This document shows, piece by piece, positions 1-7,929 of a DNA stretch of 21,867 nucleotides (its first letter is position 1; every line of letters starts with the position of its first letter). A program made the position numbers and the translations under genes. The DNA is taken from positions 1 to 21,867 of the forward strand of contig JAIRLD010000012.1 in assembly GCA_031259665.1 (NCBI GenBank). Direction: 5' to 3'. The notes beneath the pieces were generated by a model that ran no database searches, had not been told where the DNA came from, and saw nothing but the letters and a program-made list of their open reading frames with translations. This DNA is from Puniceicoccales bacterium. Lineage in GTDB: Bacteria > Verrucomicrobiota > Verrucomicrobiia > Opitutales > LL51.

Positions 1-810
1 ACGGAAGCCCATGCATTGTACATGAGCCCCCAGTACATGACCGCCTTTTCGCTACTGCAGTACGGTATCGAAAATTGCGACGGCTTTACGGTCATTACGG
101 GGGAGGTTGGCTGCGGCAAAACAACCATTTGTAACGCACTCATCCGAGAACTCGATCCCTCAAAATTTCTCCTCATTTCCTTGCCCATTTCTCCTAATAA
201 TGAACAACAATTACTCAATGCAATCTGTACCCATCTCCGTATTCCGATAATTGCTAACGAATCGGTCGAAACGATCCGCTCAAAAATCACGGAAAAACTT
301 CGCCAGGAACGCGCTCAGGGTAAACGGGCCATTCTCATTATCGATGAGGCTCAGAATTTAGATCTCAATAGCCTGGAAACGGTTCGTCTACTCTCCAATA
401 TCGAACGCGATGACGAAAAATTACTCCACATTGTCCTCGTTGGCCAACCGGAATTGAAACAAAAGTTGCGTAAACAATGTATGCGACAACTCCGCCAACG
501 CATCTCGGTTTACAACGATTTAAAACCGCTCAGCTTTATGGATATGAAAAATTATATCCAACATCGCATCGGTTTAGCAAAAGAAGAAGAACCAAAAGAA
601 AAAAAATTCCAAATACAGCGCACACAAATTCCCACGTTTTCCTTTTTTGCTCTACGAAAAATCTACACAGCGAGTAAAGGTATTCCGCGGATCATCAACA
701 ATATTTGTGACAAAGCACTTATTTCGGCATTCATCGATTATTCGACGACGGTACGCGTCAAAGACGTTAAGCGTGCACTAAAAGATATCAATCAACTAAA
801 AAAGATATGA
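1..810 (+). CDS. ExeA/GspA-like AAA ATPase (5' end outside window)
   Basis: AAA_22-type ATPase of the ExeA/GspA kind, which with GspB helps place the secretin or pilus machinery through the cell wall. The frame is open from base 1 (TEAHALYMSPQYM...), matching the family's conserved YxSPxxxxA segment near the N-terminus, so the true start lies upstream and roughly 20-30 residues are missing. The TTG at 16 is only the first possible start inside the window. Walker A GEVGCGKTT is encoded from base 100; Walker B is AILIIDEAQ; LRQRI follows as the probable sensor/arginine-finger region; a helical lid with GIPRIINNICDKAL ends the AAA module. No C-terminal peptidoglycan-binding domain is seen. The stop overlaps the next start by 4 nt (ATGA), so the two genes are translationally coupled. 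Family assignment is firm; the exact machine served is inferred. Confidence 0.88.
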   Translation, partial: TEAHALYMSPQYMTAFSLLQYGIENCDGFTVITGEVGCGKTTICNALIRELDPSKFLLISLPISPNNEQQLLNAICTHLRIPIIANESVETIRSKITEKLRQERAQGKRAILIIDEAQNLDLNSLETVRLLSNIERDDEKLLHIVLVGQPELKQKLRKQCMRQLRQRISVYNDLKPLSFMDMKNYIQHRIGLAKEEEPKEKKFQIQRTQIPTFSFFALRKIYTASKGIPRIINNICDKALISAFIDYSTTVRVKDVKRALKDINQLKKI

Positions 811-2258
811 GCTTAATTTTTGAAGGTTTAAAGCGAAGTGGTCATCTCAAAAAGCAATCTGCTAAAACAGCATTGCAAACGGAGTTATCCGAAGAAGTTA
901 CGGATTCACCTACGGTAATGACCGCACTTTTACCGGAAACCCATTCGCAAGCGCTGGAGGAACCTGAACTTTCTCCCATCACCGTCGATTATTCCCCCGA
1001 AAATAACTCTTCCCCCAAAAATGATCCCGTACAAATTTTTTGGTCCAAGGAACCAGACACGGCAAGCGTGAACGAACCCTCTCTACCCCAAACGCAGCCT
1101 CTGGAGATCCAAAGCCAATCGACGGAAATTCAACATGCTCCAAGTACCAAACAGATTGAAGGATTACAGAATGGATTTCAAGATTTTCGATTTGCTTTTG
1201 AACCGAAAAATTCAGTAAAATCTGACTTCTCACCTGCTTTTGAAGGTGGATTAGCAAATAGTTTGACTGCCTTAAAATCACTAATCGCTGCCCCCTATAA
1301 ACTATTGAAATTTCTCTGCAACACATCCTCAAAACCCATTAAGTCTTGTTTTAATTGGACAGTTCTATTTTTCACGAAGCTTTGGGAAGGCGTATGCCAT
1401 TGGGGACCTAAACCCATTAAGTCTTGTTTTAATTGGACAGTTCTATTCCTCACGAAGCTTTGGGAAGGCATATGCCATTTGGGATCCGAATCCATTAATT
1501 TTTGCTCTAATTGGACAATTCTATTCTTTACGAAGCTTTGGGAAGGCATATGCCATTTGGGATCCGCTATCGCTAATGTTTTTACAAAATTGGTCCAATT
1601 ATGTCATTTCATCATACTACGGTTACCGATTTCGGCATTGCAAGCGGTGGGTTCATTTTTTCAGTGGCAATGGTCTTTTATTCGTGATTATACGACCCTT
1701 GGACTACATACGTTATGGGCGACGGTACAGCGAAGCTTACTGGCAATCGGTAGCCTATTTTCCCCGATATTTCAATGCTATCGTACAGCTCTAGATAAGA
1801 TATTATCAATTTATTTACCAACCAGTTGGATTCAGAATGCAACGATTTTTCTTCTGAAGGGTTCTGCAATTGCAATTTCCTGTTGTTTTGCTGTTGTAGC
1901 CATAAAAAATGGCATTCGTTCCAGTACGTCACAAGGTACGGGAGATTCTGCCAGCAACCTCATTGCGCTAAAGGAAAATACGACTCCCCAGCGTAAATTA
2001 AAACACTTTTTTAAGGATCCCCTAGTCATAAAGCAGGAAAAAGTCCGCGACACATTACTCGCCTTCCACATCGACACGGTTCAGCGTCATGGCAACGGGA
2101 AAGGGCAAATTATTACGGATAATAAAATTTTTGGTATTGGATCATTGCTCAGTGAGCATCCGAAAATCTACCTCGAAAAAATCGGCAAAAACAGTCTCTA
2201 TTTTGCCGACAAATATGGCCAACAGTACAAGCGCTCCATCGGGAACATGTTAGAGTAA
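807..2258 (+). CDS. GspB-like membrane protein with 26-residue tandem repeats
   Basis: Starts with MSLIFEGLKRSG, the short conserved N-terminus of GspB/ExeB proteins (usually MSxILDALxKSE). The last ~75 residues (IITDNKIFGIGSLLSEHPK...) resemble the GspB C-terminal domain. Between them is an acidic, Pro/Ser-rich stretch (about 25-130), three 26-residue repeats (176-253) with the pattern KPIKSCFNWTVLFFTKLWEG, a degenerate fourth copy, more hydrophobic/aromatic segments, and one clear membrane helix near 345-367. Typical GspB has its membrane helix close to the N-terminus, so this protein appears to have gained a large aromatic insertion. It overlaps the upstream ATPase by 4 nt, the usual GspA-GspB arrangement. 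Probable partner: the ATPase. GspB assignment rests on the two ends and the context, and is moderately secure. Confidence 0.7.
   Translation: MSLIFEGLKRSGHLKKQSAKTALQTELSEEVTDSPTVMTALLPETHSQALEEPELSPITVDYSPENNSSPKNDPVQIFWSKEPDTASVNEPSLPQTQPLEIQSQSTEIQHAPSTKQIEGLQNGFQDFRFAFEPKNSVKSDFSPAFEGGLANSLTALKSLIAAPYKLLKFLCNTSSKPIKSCFNWTVLFFTKLWEGVCHWGPKPIKSCFNWTVLFLTKLWEGICHLGSESINFCSNWTILFFTKLWEGICHLGSAIANVFTKLVQLCHFIILRLPISALQAVGSFFQWQWSFIRDYTTLGLHTLWATVQRSLLAIGSLFSPIFQCYRTALDKILSIYLPTSWIQNATIFLLKGSAIAISCCFAVVAIKNGIRSSTSQGTGDSASNLIALKENTTPQRKLKHFFKDPLVIKQEKVRDTLLAFHIDTVQRHGNGKGQIITDNKIFGIGSLLSEHPKIYLEKIGKNSLYFADKYGQQYKRSIGNMLE
1332..1565 (+). repeat. 78-bp in-frame tandem repeat, 3 units
   Basis: Three head-to-tail 78-bp units at 1332-1409, 1410-1487 and 1488-1565, each coding 26 residues. 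Units 1 and 2 differ at only a few bases; unit 3 is more diverged at its start but shares the ACGAAGCTTTGGGAAGGC core. A weak fourth partial unit (SAIANVFTKL) follows. The 78-bp length keeps the reading frame. Confidence 0.93.
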
Positions 2259-2422
2259 AATAAAAAACAATTAAAAAAATCACATTCGCTAATTATTTCA
2301 TAAACAGACCACCATACCGATGAAAAATTAAAATGGGTATGATTTTGTCATTTGATCTATGGGCTGCGGAGAGAAGGGGTAAATACTACGAGCTAACGCA
2401 AAATGTGGATTGAGGAAGGGAA

Positions 2423-2499
2423 TGGTGGGAGATAGTGGACTCGAACCACCGACCCCTTGCGTGTGAAGCAAGTGCTCTAACCAACTGAGCTAACCCCCC
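2423..2499 (-). tRNA. tRNA-Val (anticodon CAC)
   Basis: The minus strand folds into a full cloverleaf: acceptor GGGGGGT/ATCTCCC (with G-U pairs), D-arm GCTC/GAGC, anticodon stem CTTGC/GCAAG with loop TTCACAC giving anticodon CAC (codon GUG), T-arm with TTCGAGT loop, discriminator A. The 3' CCA is encoded (2423-2425). The body without CCA is 2426-2499, 74 nt. Confidence 0.95.
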
Positions 2500-2547
2500 G
2501 CGATGGAATCTATTCCTATTGCTCATTTCTGCCCTGTCAATTTTTTC

Positions 2548-3855
2548 TTACTTAGCCTGCGCTTCAGCAATAAAAGCTGCAAACGTCGCACGTTCTTGCT
2601 CTATGGTTGTTTGGATTTCATCCATTTTTCCTTCCGGCATGACACCACCTGATCCACTACTTGCTTCCACAATCATGTTAGTCCTTAGGCTAGCCCAAAA
2701 AGTATCGGAAGAAAGAAGATTGGCAACTTTTTGCCTATCGCCATCATTGGCAAAATCAGCCTTTGGTAAGCGCTCCGCAACTGATCTCATTAAAGATAGC
2801 ATTCCTTCCAAACTTAGTTCACGGATAACATTTTCAATATCGTCACGCGCTAATATTTGAAAGAATTCTTTATCGGAAAGTTCTGCATTGTTTGCAATTT
2901 TCTCCTGCGCAGCTGCAATTTTTTCCTCCGCTGTTTCTTTAGCCTGTGTTGCGTCAGTGAAATTCTTCGTTGCCCGTTGAACCAATTCTGGATCAAGGCC
3001 ATCAGTGCTACTAAGTTCTTCTTGGGCGCGAGCAATGTCAATTTCTGCTTGATTTTTCGCGCGCTGAGCCTCAACTAAATCCGCTTTAGCATCGGCATGA
3101 ATAATGCCTTCCGTTAACTTTGCAATATGTGGTTGCGTCAACAATTTTACCGCTTCACTTTCTTTCAGAAATAGTCCTGCCGATGCACGGATATTACTTG
3201 ATTTTCCCTCTATATTGCTTAGCAGTTCTCCCCGATCAAGCGCCTGAGTTACATTATCAATCATCTGATTATTTGCCCGATCTATATTATCTTGAATCTT
3301 TCCCAATTGCATGCCTTCTTGTAACTCTGCAGGTAATGGTCCAGCTCCTTCCAGTAATGCTTCTCTCTCTTCCGGATGAGAATCTACATACCGCTGGACA
3401 GCTTGTTCTTCATGTGTTAAGGACGGAGTTGCTGATCCTTCCCGTGAATCCGCTCGGTGTATTTCCCCTGATGAAGTTACATCTTGCAGAATAGCAACAG
3501 ATAGCAGAACCGTACCTTGCGAAGTGTCTTGTTCGCTGGACGGCATGGGAACATTCGGAATAGCAACAGATGGCAGAACCGTGCTTTGCGAAGTGTCTTG
3601 CTCACTGGACGGCGTGGGAGCATTCGGAATAGCAACAGATGGCGGAACCGTACCTTGTGAAGTGTCTTGTTCGCTGGACGGCGTAGGAGTGTTCGTTGCT
3701 CTATTACTTTCTTTCGCTTTCCATTCATCGTATAATTTCTTGAAACGGTCATCCTTTTTACTATGTATATGTACTTGATCTCTATCTAATAAGCTATGGG
3801 CATCTTCTACAAATGTTCTTCTGGTTTCAGCTGATTTTACTGCTTCTTTTTTCAA
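2548..3855 (-). CDS. repeat-rich coiled-coil protein, unknown function
   Basis: A 435-codon frame with no recognisable enzyme domain. Residues 1-55 are charged; 57-125 are three 23-residue repeats (PTPSSEQDTSQ + SVAIP pattern); then come an acidic linker and a long Ala/Glu/Lys/Gln-rich helical region (about 230-330), probably coiled coil, and a C-terminus ending IAEAQAK. No signal peptide or membrane segment is seen. The only start in this frame is TTG at 3855, with no Shine-Dalgarno; an in-frame TGA lies about 20 nt upstream. A 60-codon frame at 3827-4009 with its own promoter-like sequence runs into this one across a run of six A, so the real gene may start at 4009 with a frameshift. Next downstream on this strand is tRNA-Val. 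Function unknown; a structural or secreted-effector role is only a guess. Confidence 0.72.
   Translation of the reverse strand: MKKEAVKSAETRRTFVEDAHSLLDRDQVHIHSKKDDRFKKLYDEWKAKESNRATNTPTPSSEQDTSQGTVPPSVAIPNAPTPSSEQDTSQSTVLPSVAIPNVPMPSSEQDTSQGTVLLSVAILQDVTSSGEIHRADSREGSATPSLTHEEQAVQRYVDSHPEEREALLEGAGPLPAELQEGMQLGKIQDNIDRANNQMIDNVTQALDRGELLSNIEGKSSNIRASAGLFLKESEAVKLLTQPHIAKLTEGIIHADAKADLVEAQRAKNQAEIDIARAQEELSSTDGLDPELVQRATKNFTDATQAKETAEEKIAAAQEKIANNAELSDKEFFQILARDDIENVIRELSLEGMLSLMRSVAERLPKADFANDGDRQKVANLLSSDTFWASLRTNMIVEASSGSGGVMPEGKMDEIQTTIEQERATFAAFIAEAQAK
3481..3687 (-). repeat. 69-bp in-frame tandem repeat, 3 units
   Basis: Three 69-bp units code for 23 residues each (residues 57-125 of the 435-codon frame). 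Each contains P(T/M)PSSEQDTSQ followed by TV..SVAI. The units are very similar at the DNA level and preserve frame. Confidence 0.9.
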
Positions 3856-4009
3856 ATCTACTTTTCGCAGAACTCATCTTAATCTTCCTCAAAAGGCCCT
3901 TTCCGAGATGTCCTGTTCCAACTACTTCATTCTTAGCTTTGACATGTATTGCCAAATCTACCAATTCTGGGATTGGCACATTAAAAAATTTCGGACTAAT
4001 ATTCGTCAT
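3827..4009 (-). pseudogene. probable N-terminal part of the coiled-coil gene, other frame
   Basis: 60 codons starting at ATG 4009 (MTNISPKFFNVPIPELVDL...), ending in a stop at 3827 that overlaps the 435-codon frame by 29 nt. Both frames share the A6 run on the minus strand (plus-strand T6, 3847-3852). Removing one A there would join them as ...SRFEKKEAVKSAE..., about 487 residues. A TTGTAT-15-TATAAT promoter-like pair sits directly upstream, whereas the downstream frame lacks any initiation signal, so this looks like the authentic 5' end. It could be a frameshifted gene, a phase-variable tract, or a sequencing error in the homopolymer. Confidence 0.5.
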
Positions 4010-4018
4010 ATGTCATAC

Positions 4019-4045
4019 ATTATATGAAAATCATAAAAAATACAA
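4019..4045 (-). promoter_or_regulatory. promoter-like pair for the 4009 start
   Basis: On the minus strand, TTGTAT (4045-4040), a 15-nt spacer, and a perfect TATAAT (4024-4019). The ATG at 4009 begins 9 nt after the -10 box and has no Shine-Dalgarno, which predicts an almost leaderless message. Confidence 0.45.
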
Positions 4046-4051
4046 TAAAAA

Positions 4052-4645
4052 CTACGAAATCCTGTCATTATTTTGTTTAGTGCCGTATTGGTCGGCAAAA
4101 TATTTATAGATAATCGCACTGATATGGCCAATGATGACCCCTAGAATGATGCCTCCAAGGGTCGTCGTAAAAAACCAACGCATACATTGCTCGCCGTGTG
4201 TAAAAAAATCACTCATCTTCTCAAATCCTACCTGCTCATAGGATTGCTTAATCGCCTGGACTTCCTCCGTTCCAAACTTGCCCACAAAAAATGCCCCCAC
4301 TTTGTAGGCAATATACCATAAAAAAGGTACCGTAAATGGCGTCGAAACAAATTGTAAAGCTACCAAAATCATAATATTTGCCCGAAATAAAAAAGATAAA
4401 ACGCAGGCGATCGCAATCTGTATCGACATCACCGGAACAAGTGTCAGTATCCACCCCGCATACAACGCCGGTACAGCCTCCGTTACCCGAAATGACCATA
4501 AATAGGTCCGTTTTTTAGCCGCTTCTGCAAAATATTTCAAAATCGGATAACGGTGCATATTGCCACGCCGTGGTAAACGTTTTAAAAATTTCTTAATGAA
4601 CTTAATCCGTTTATGGCGCGCTTGCTGTTCCTCACCCTTTTTCAT
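4052..4645 (-). CDS. DUF2062 family membrane protein
   Basis: Small inner-membrane protein of the DUF2062 family. A basic N-terminus (about residues 1-35) is followed by three to four hydrophobic segments: about 60-85 (PALYAGWILTLVPVMSIQIA), 88-110 with RANIMILVALQFVSTPFT, 112-130, and a C-terminal helix with GGIILGVIIGHISAIIY. The N-then-ST-P-F-T block matches the family's conserved NPxT-like loop. The start is set at ATG 4645 because AAGGAG lies 6 nt upstream; an in-frame ATG at 4663 has no Shine-Dalgarno. The gene overlaps the end of the TPR gene by 14 nt, so they are probably co-transcribed. The molecular function of DUF2062 is not established. Confidence 0.85.
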   Translation of the reverse strand: MKKGEEQQARHKRIKFIKKFLKRLPRRGNMHRYPILKYFAEAAKKRTYLWSFRVTEAVPALYAGWILTLVPVMSIQIAIACVLSFLFRANIMILVALQFVSTPFTVPFLWYIAYKVGAFFVGKFGTEEVQAIKQSYEQVGFEKMSDFFTHGEQCMRWFFTTTLGGIILGVIIGHISAIIYKYFADQYGTKQNNDRIS

Positions 4646-6005
4646 TACTTTCTCCTTTTCCATAGGTCTGTAAAAGATGCTTTACCCTTAAAAATTCCGG
4701 ATGATCGGATGGCGCTAATTTTAAAAATTTCTCATAGGAACGCTTCGCTCCCATCGCATCATCTATATATATTTCCTGAACATTTGCCCATCTTAGCCGA
4801 ATCTCCGGATCCGTGGGAAACCTGTGCTTCACATCTTTTAAAAGGCGTACGTAATCCGTACTGCTATGCGTGCACAAAACGATGTCCAAATAGGTCTCGT
4901 AAAAATTAACATTTTCCGGCTCAAACTTGATCGCCTCCTGAATCGCCATTTCCGCAATGGCATACTTATTCGCCTTCTGAAGACATTCCGTCAATTCGAC
5001 CCAGGCTCCCACATTTTTTCCGTCTATACCAAGCATTTTCCATAAAACTAAAATCGCCTCCTCGTAATCGCCTCGAGAACGAGCTTCTTCGACTAAATCC
5101 CTTAGTGCTGCAATTTTTTCCTGCTTCGTCATGCTCATTTCCGCAGCAGCCTCTCGAAACATCGCACCATCTACCACCAATGTAGAAGCATCTATCTCAT
5201 CCGTTGTAAATATGGGTAAAGCAACTTTCCCGAAGTTTAAATCTACCTTTTTCAATTCATTGGACGTCTTTTGAAATATCCTGATGGCATCGATAACACT
5301 CTGAATAGAAATGTCCTCCAAAAATTTCTCCTCGAGGGCAAGCAATTTCGTACCAACTTCCAATAGGGCATTCCAATCTCCAAATAATCGGTCGATTTTC
5401 CAAAGCCCCCCCAGAGCGGATAAATTATTTTTATCCACCGCTAACGCCGAAAGATACCAATTACGGGCCTGAATGTAATTCCCAAAATCGAAAAATAAAG
5501 CGGCTACACGATTGCGAATTTCAACGGATTCCTCAACGTAATGGATTAAAATTTCCAAGGCCTTTTTTTTCTGCCCACCCTGTATCAATACGTCAGCATA
5601 CTTGATCTGTACCTCATTATCTTCAGGTAATATGTCCAAGTACAAACGGTAGCACAATAGGGCCTGCTCATAATTTTTCATTTTTTCGTAAATTTCCGCA
5701 GCCTTTAAATAGCAATGGTAATGCAAATCCGATAACCCAGCCGTTTGTTCGAAGTAAAATGCAGCGAGTTCATCATCCCCAATGGATCGATGCGTATTGG
5801 CCAATAGTTCACTAATTTCTGGCACATTGCCAAGCATGCCCTCCTCCAAAACTTTAATGGCATCCTTGGGCTGACCATCAGCGATATAATTTTTAGCCCT
5901 AAGAATGCGTTCATTGATATTGTCTCCACTTCTGTCGTCTGCATTCTGTCGGCATCCTACTAAAAAAACAAAAATAACCGGCATAAACTTTGACCAAAAA
6001 GACAT
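4632..6005 (-). CDS. TPR-repeat lipoprotein
   Basis: A lipoprotein made largely of tetratricopeptide-like helix pairs. From ATG 6005 the protein begins MSFWSKFMPVIFVFLVGC, a short basic region, hydrophobic core and lipobox (LVGC), so Cys18 would be lipidated. TPR-like segments follow, e.g. AKNYIADGQPKDAIKVLEEG, AAEIYEKMKNYEQALLCYR and YADVLIQGGQKKKALEIL, with further ones near the C-terminus (AIAEMAIQEAIKFEPENVNF, MGAKRSYEKFLKLAPSD). An upstream in-frame GTG at 6056 would add 17 residues and spoil the signal peptide, so I prefer 6005, although it has only a weak ribosome site. The gene overlaps the DUF2062 gene. It probably acts as a scaffold at the membrane; partner unknown. Confidence 0.82.
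   Translation of the reverse strand: MSFWSKFMPVIFVFLVGCRQNADDRSGDNINERILRAKNYIADGQPKDAIKVLEEGMLGNVPEISELLANTHRSIGDDELAAFYFEQTAGLSDLHYHCYLKAAEIYEKMKNYEQALLCYRLYLDILPEDNEVQIKYADVLIQGGQKKKALEILIHYVEESVEIRNRVAALFFDFGNYIQARNWYLSALAVDKNNLSALGGLWKIDRLFGDWNALLEVGTKLLALEEKFLEDISIQSVIDAIRIFQKTSNELKKVDLNFGKVALPIFTTDEIDASTLVVDGAMFREAAAEMSMTKQEKIAALRDLVEEARSRGDYEEAILVLWKMLGIDGKNVGAWVELTECLQKANKYAIAEMAIQEAIKFEPENVNFYETYLDIVLCTHSSTDYVRLLKDVKHRFPTDPEIRLRWANVQEIYIDDAMGAKRSYEKFLKLAPSDHPEFLRVKHLLQTYGKGESNEKG
4652..4657 (-). promoter_or_regulatory. Shine-Dalgarno deciding the DUF2062 start
   Basis: AAGGAG on the minus strand, 6 nt before ATG 4645. It supports this start over the ATG 18 nt upstream and shows that canonical ribosome binding is used in this genome. 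Confidence 0.75.
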
Positions 6006-6100
6006 TCCAATACCAATGCTCCATGAGAGTAACAAATCGCAGGACGAGTGCAACACCCGATCCCACTCGGTTCGGGAACCATTCGTAAATGACCTAAAAT

Positions 6101-6208
6101 ATTGACGAAACTCTAAAAATTCTTAGGGAATAAACGTCTCTATTTTAGACATGTCGCTTGCTCCCGCCCTCTGCCCCTAGCCTTGACGCCATTTCGGAAC
6201 TCGTCAAG
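6101..6208. mobile_element. 108-bp terminal-inverted-repeat element, copy 1 (MITE-like)
   Basis: Bounded by TTGACG (6102-6107) and CGTCAA (6202-6207). It has the same 108-bp length as 17904-18011, and the two align along their whole length with about one indel; for example CGCTTGCTCCC...TAGCCTTGA here corresponds to CGCTCGCTCCC...TAGCCTTGA there. It codes for nothing of its own, but bases 6145-6207 read as the last 20 codons and stop of the broken GT8 gene. No clear target-site duplication is visible. Confidence 0.6.
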
Positions 6209-6876
6209 CAGTTTTTTTCTAGATCCATAAAAAATCTAGCAGCAGTTTCTTTCCACAAAAGAACTTGCCTCAGAAAAAACAGCATTTCTTTGGTTGGGAT
6301 TGCAAGATTTTTGCCCTCAGGAGAATTTTCTAATAGACAAGGGAAATAATGTCCCAATAACGCGTGGCCTTCTTCGGGAGTTGCGAATAGTGACAAGAAA
6401 TAGTGCTCCGCCTCGCTTTCTTTTGGAATTACGAAAGTTATATTTTCTCCTTCAAGAGTAATACTTTTGCAACAAGAATGTAATACTCCATTGATATTGC
6501 CACTATTCGACGCCCAAGGTTTATCCATCGAATCCCAGTGAATTATGAATACACTACTAGGTTTATCAACGAAAAGCCAAAAATATACTACGTTGTATTC
6601 GCTGGGCAAAATACAGAGTGGTGTATTTGGAGCATTATTTTTCAAAACTTCATAGGAGTACGCTGTAAAAACTTCCTCTTCGCTGCCAAATACGTATGGG
6701 CCGAGACCACCATCAAAACCCATAGCCTGAAATACGGAATTTATTATGACATCCATTTGAGAAATTGTTTGCGCAAATACATTTTTACCGATTCGACAAC
6801 AGTCTTCTATGATTCGTTTAATATCCCATAATAATACACCCCCACTAAACATGCACCCTTCATTTATGCCGTACAT
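6145..6876 (-). pseudogene. GT8 glycosyltransferase, C-terminal fragment
   Basis: Third piece of a family 8 glycosyltransferase. MYGINEGCMFSGGVLLWDIK matches the GT8 block that follows the catalytic DxD (usually an N-G/A-G-V-L-L stretch). The rest is a GT8-like C-terminal region ending in the TIR element, which supplies the last 20 residues (LTSSEMASRLGAEGGSKRHV). This frame equals that of the N-terminal fragment; the middle fragment is shifted by one base. It has no ribosome site of its own, so it is probably not translated independently. Confidence 0.72.
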
Positions 6877-7154
6877 CTTTTAAGTCTTATAAGATCCGAA
6901 TCATGCTCCAAACGGACTCCTCTATGCATCAAATTGGCTCCAAACATCCGTTGATGGGGATATTCACGAGCGATTCTCCATATACTAAATATTTTTTTTG
7001 GTACCAATAAATCAGAATCTAGCCATAGAAAATAATCAATATCTATCAAATCCTCGGGCAACAACTTAGAAGCAAATATCTCTGGAAGAAAAAAACGCAA
7101 ATTGACCATGAATTTATACATATCTCCACCATCTTGTTGAGTATCAAAACCCAC
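6864..7154 (-). pseudogene. GT8 glycosyltransferase, middle fragment with DxD
   Basis: Contains MVNLRFFLPEIF and YFLWLDSDLLV, the GT8 substrate-binding block and the metal-binding DxD motif (LDSD). The frame is actually open from about 7211, so the GTG at 7154 is arbitrary. It overlaps the C-terminal fragment by 13 nt in another frame. Upstream, the frame change falls at a run of seven A (minus strand, 7197-7203); downstream, it falls near AAAA just before 6876. Confidence 0.72.
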
Positions 7155-7257
7155 ACCATCTAACTCTCCTGTCTTAAGTCTTGGTCCCCTCCCAACTTTT
7201 TTTATGCTTTCCTATTAAATTCATGCTTTGCCCATGGAAGTTCGGCATTGCTTCCCG

Positions 7258-7710
7258 TCACGCATCGCGCAAATCGACCACATAAATAATGGTCAATTCA
7301 TCACCCATAGCTATCAACTTTTGCATACTTTCCGGAGTTACTTCATAGGTCAAAATAAGTATTTTTTTTATGTAACGGTTAGTCTCCTTGAGGGAATAAA
7401 TCGCAATAGCTGTAGGAATAACGTAAGGTTCATTACAAGCGAGGACGAAAACATACTCTTTGTCATCACTTTCACCAGAAGGAACAACCGCGAAATCAAG
7501 GGAGGCTTCTTCAAAAATAGAAATAGCAGCGAGTTTTCGGGTATCACTCTCAACAGAAGGAATGGCCTCAGGATTAGGATAAGCCTCATCACTGGCGGAA
7601 ATAACGTATTTTCCGTCACCGCTTTCAGCAAAATATGTCCCAAAAGGTAAACATAATGCAATCGTTAGTATAAACCGAATGCCTATACCAAACCTAAAAG
7701 AATTTCTCAT
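7258..7710 (-). pseudogene. GT8 glycosyltransferase, N-terminal fragment with signal peptide
   Basis: ATG 7710 starts a signal peptide (MRNSFRFGIGIRFILTIALC, cleavage around TYFA-ES). An acidic linker follows, then YVFVLACNEPYVIPTAIAIY and KILILTYEVTPESMQKL, the typical N-terminal nucleotide-sugar fold of GT8 enzymes. The frame stops at TGA 7258-7260 after VVDLRDA; reading through gives REAMPNFHGQ... up to the A7 run. With the other two fragments the ancestral protein was about 520 residues. A signal peptide on a GT8 enzyme implies an exported, possibly host-directed enzyme (inference). Confidence 0.75.
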
Positions 7711-7929
7711 AGTGGATTAATGTGAAAAACATATTTCGATTGCTGTTAAGTGAAAAATAATAAAAATTCAACCACCATAAATCGATTCTTTTGCTACCAT
7801 CGATGATATTCGCCATTATGGCCTAAGTCTCCTCCCGCCTAGAAGGTTCTGCCAGGTTCCTCTCTAAATTTACGGCTCTATGCTAATTTCAAAAACTGAT
7901 TCAAATAAAACTTGTAGCGGAGGTCTTTT

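Noticed and set aside
3813..4109. A 98-codon plus-strand frame opposite the coiled-coil gene's 5' end
   Set aside because: Its translation is Phe/Leu-rich antisense of the minus-strand coding and promoter region.
4052..4663. DUF2062 start at ATG 4663
   Set aside because: No ribosome site there, while ATG 4645 has AAGGAG at ideal spacing.
7258..7260. UGA recoding (selenocysteine or reassigned codon) in the GT8 gene
   Set aside because: Other genes here end in TGA (the ATPase, tatD), no SECIS-like hairpin was seen after it, and two frameshifts follow, so decay is simpler.
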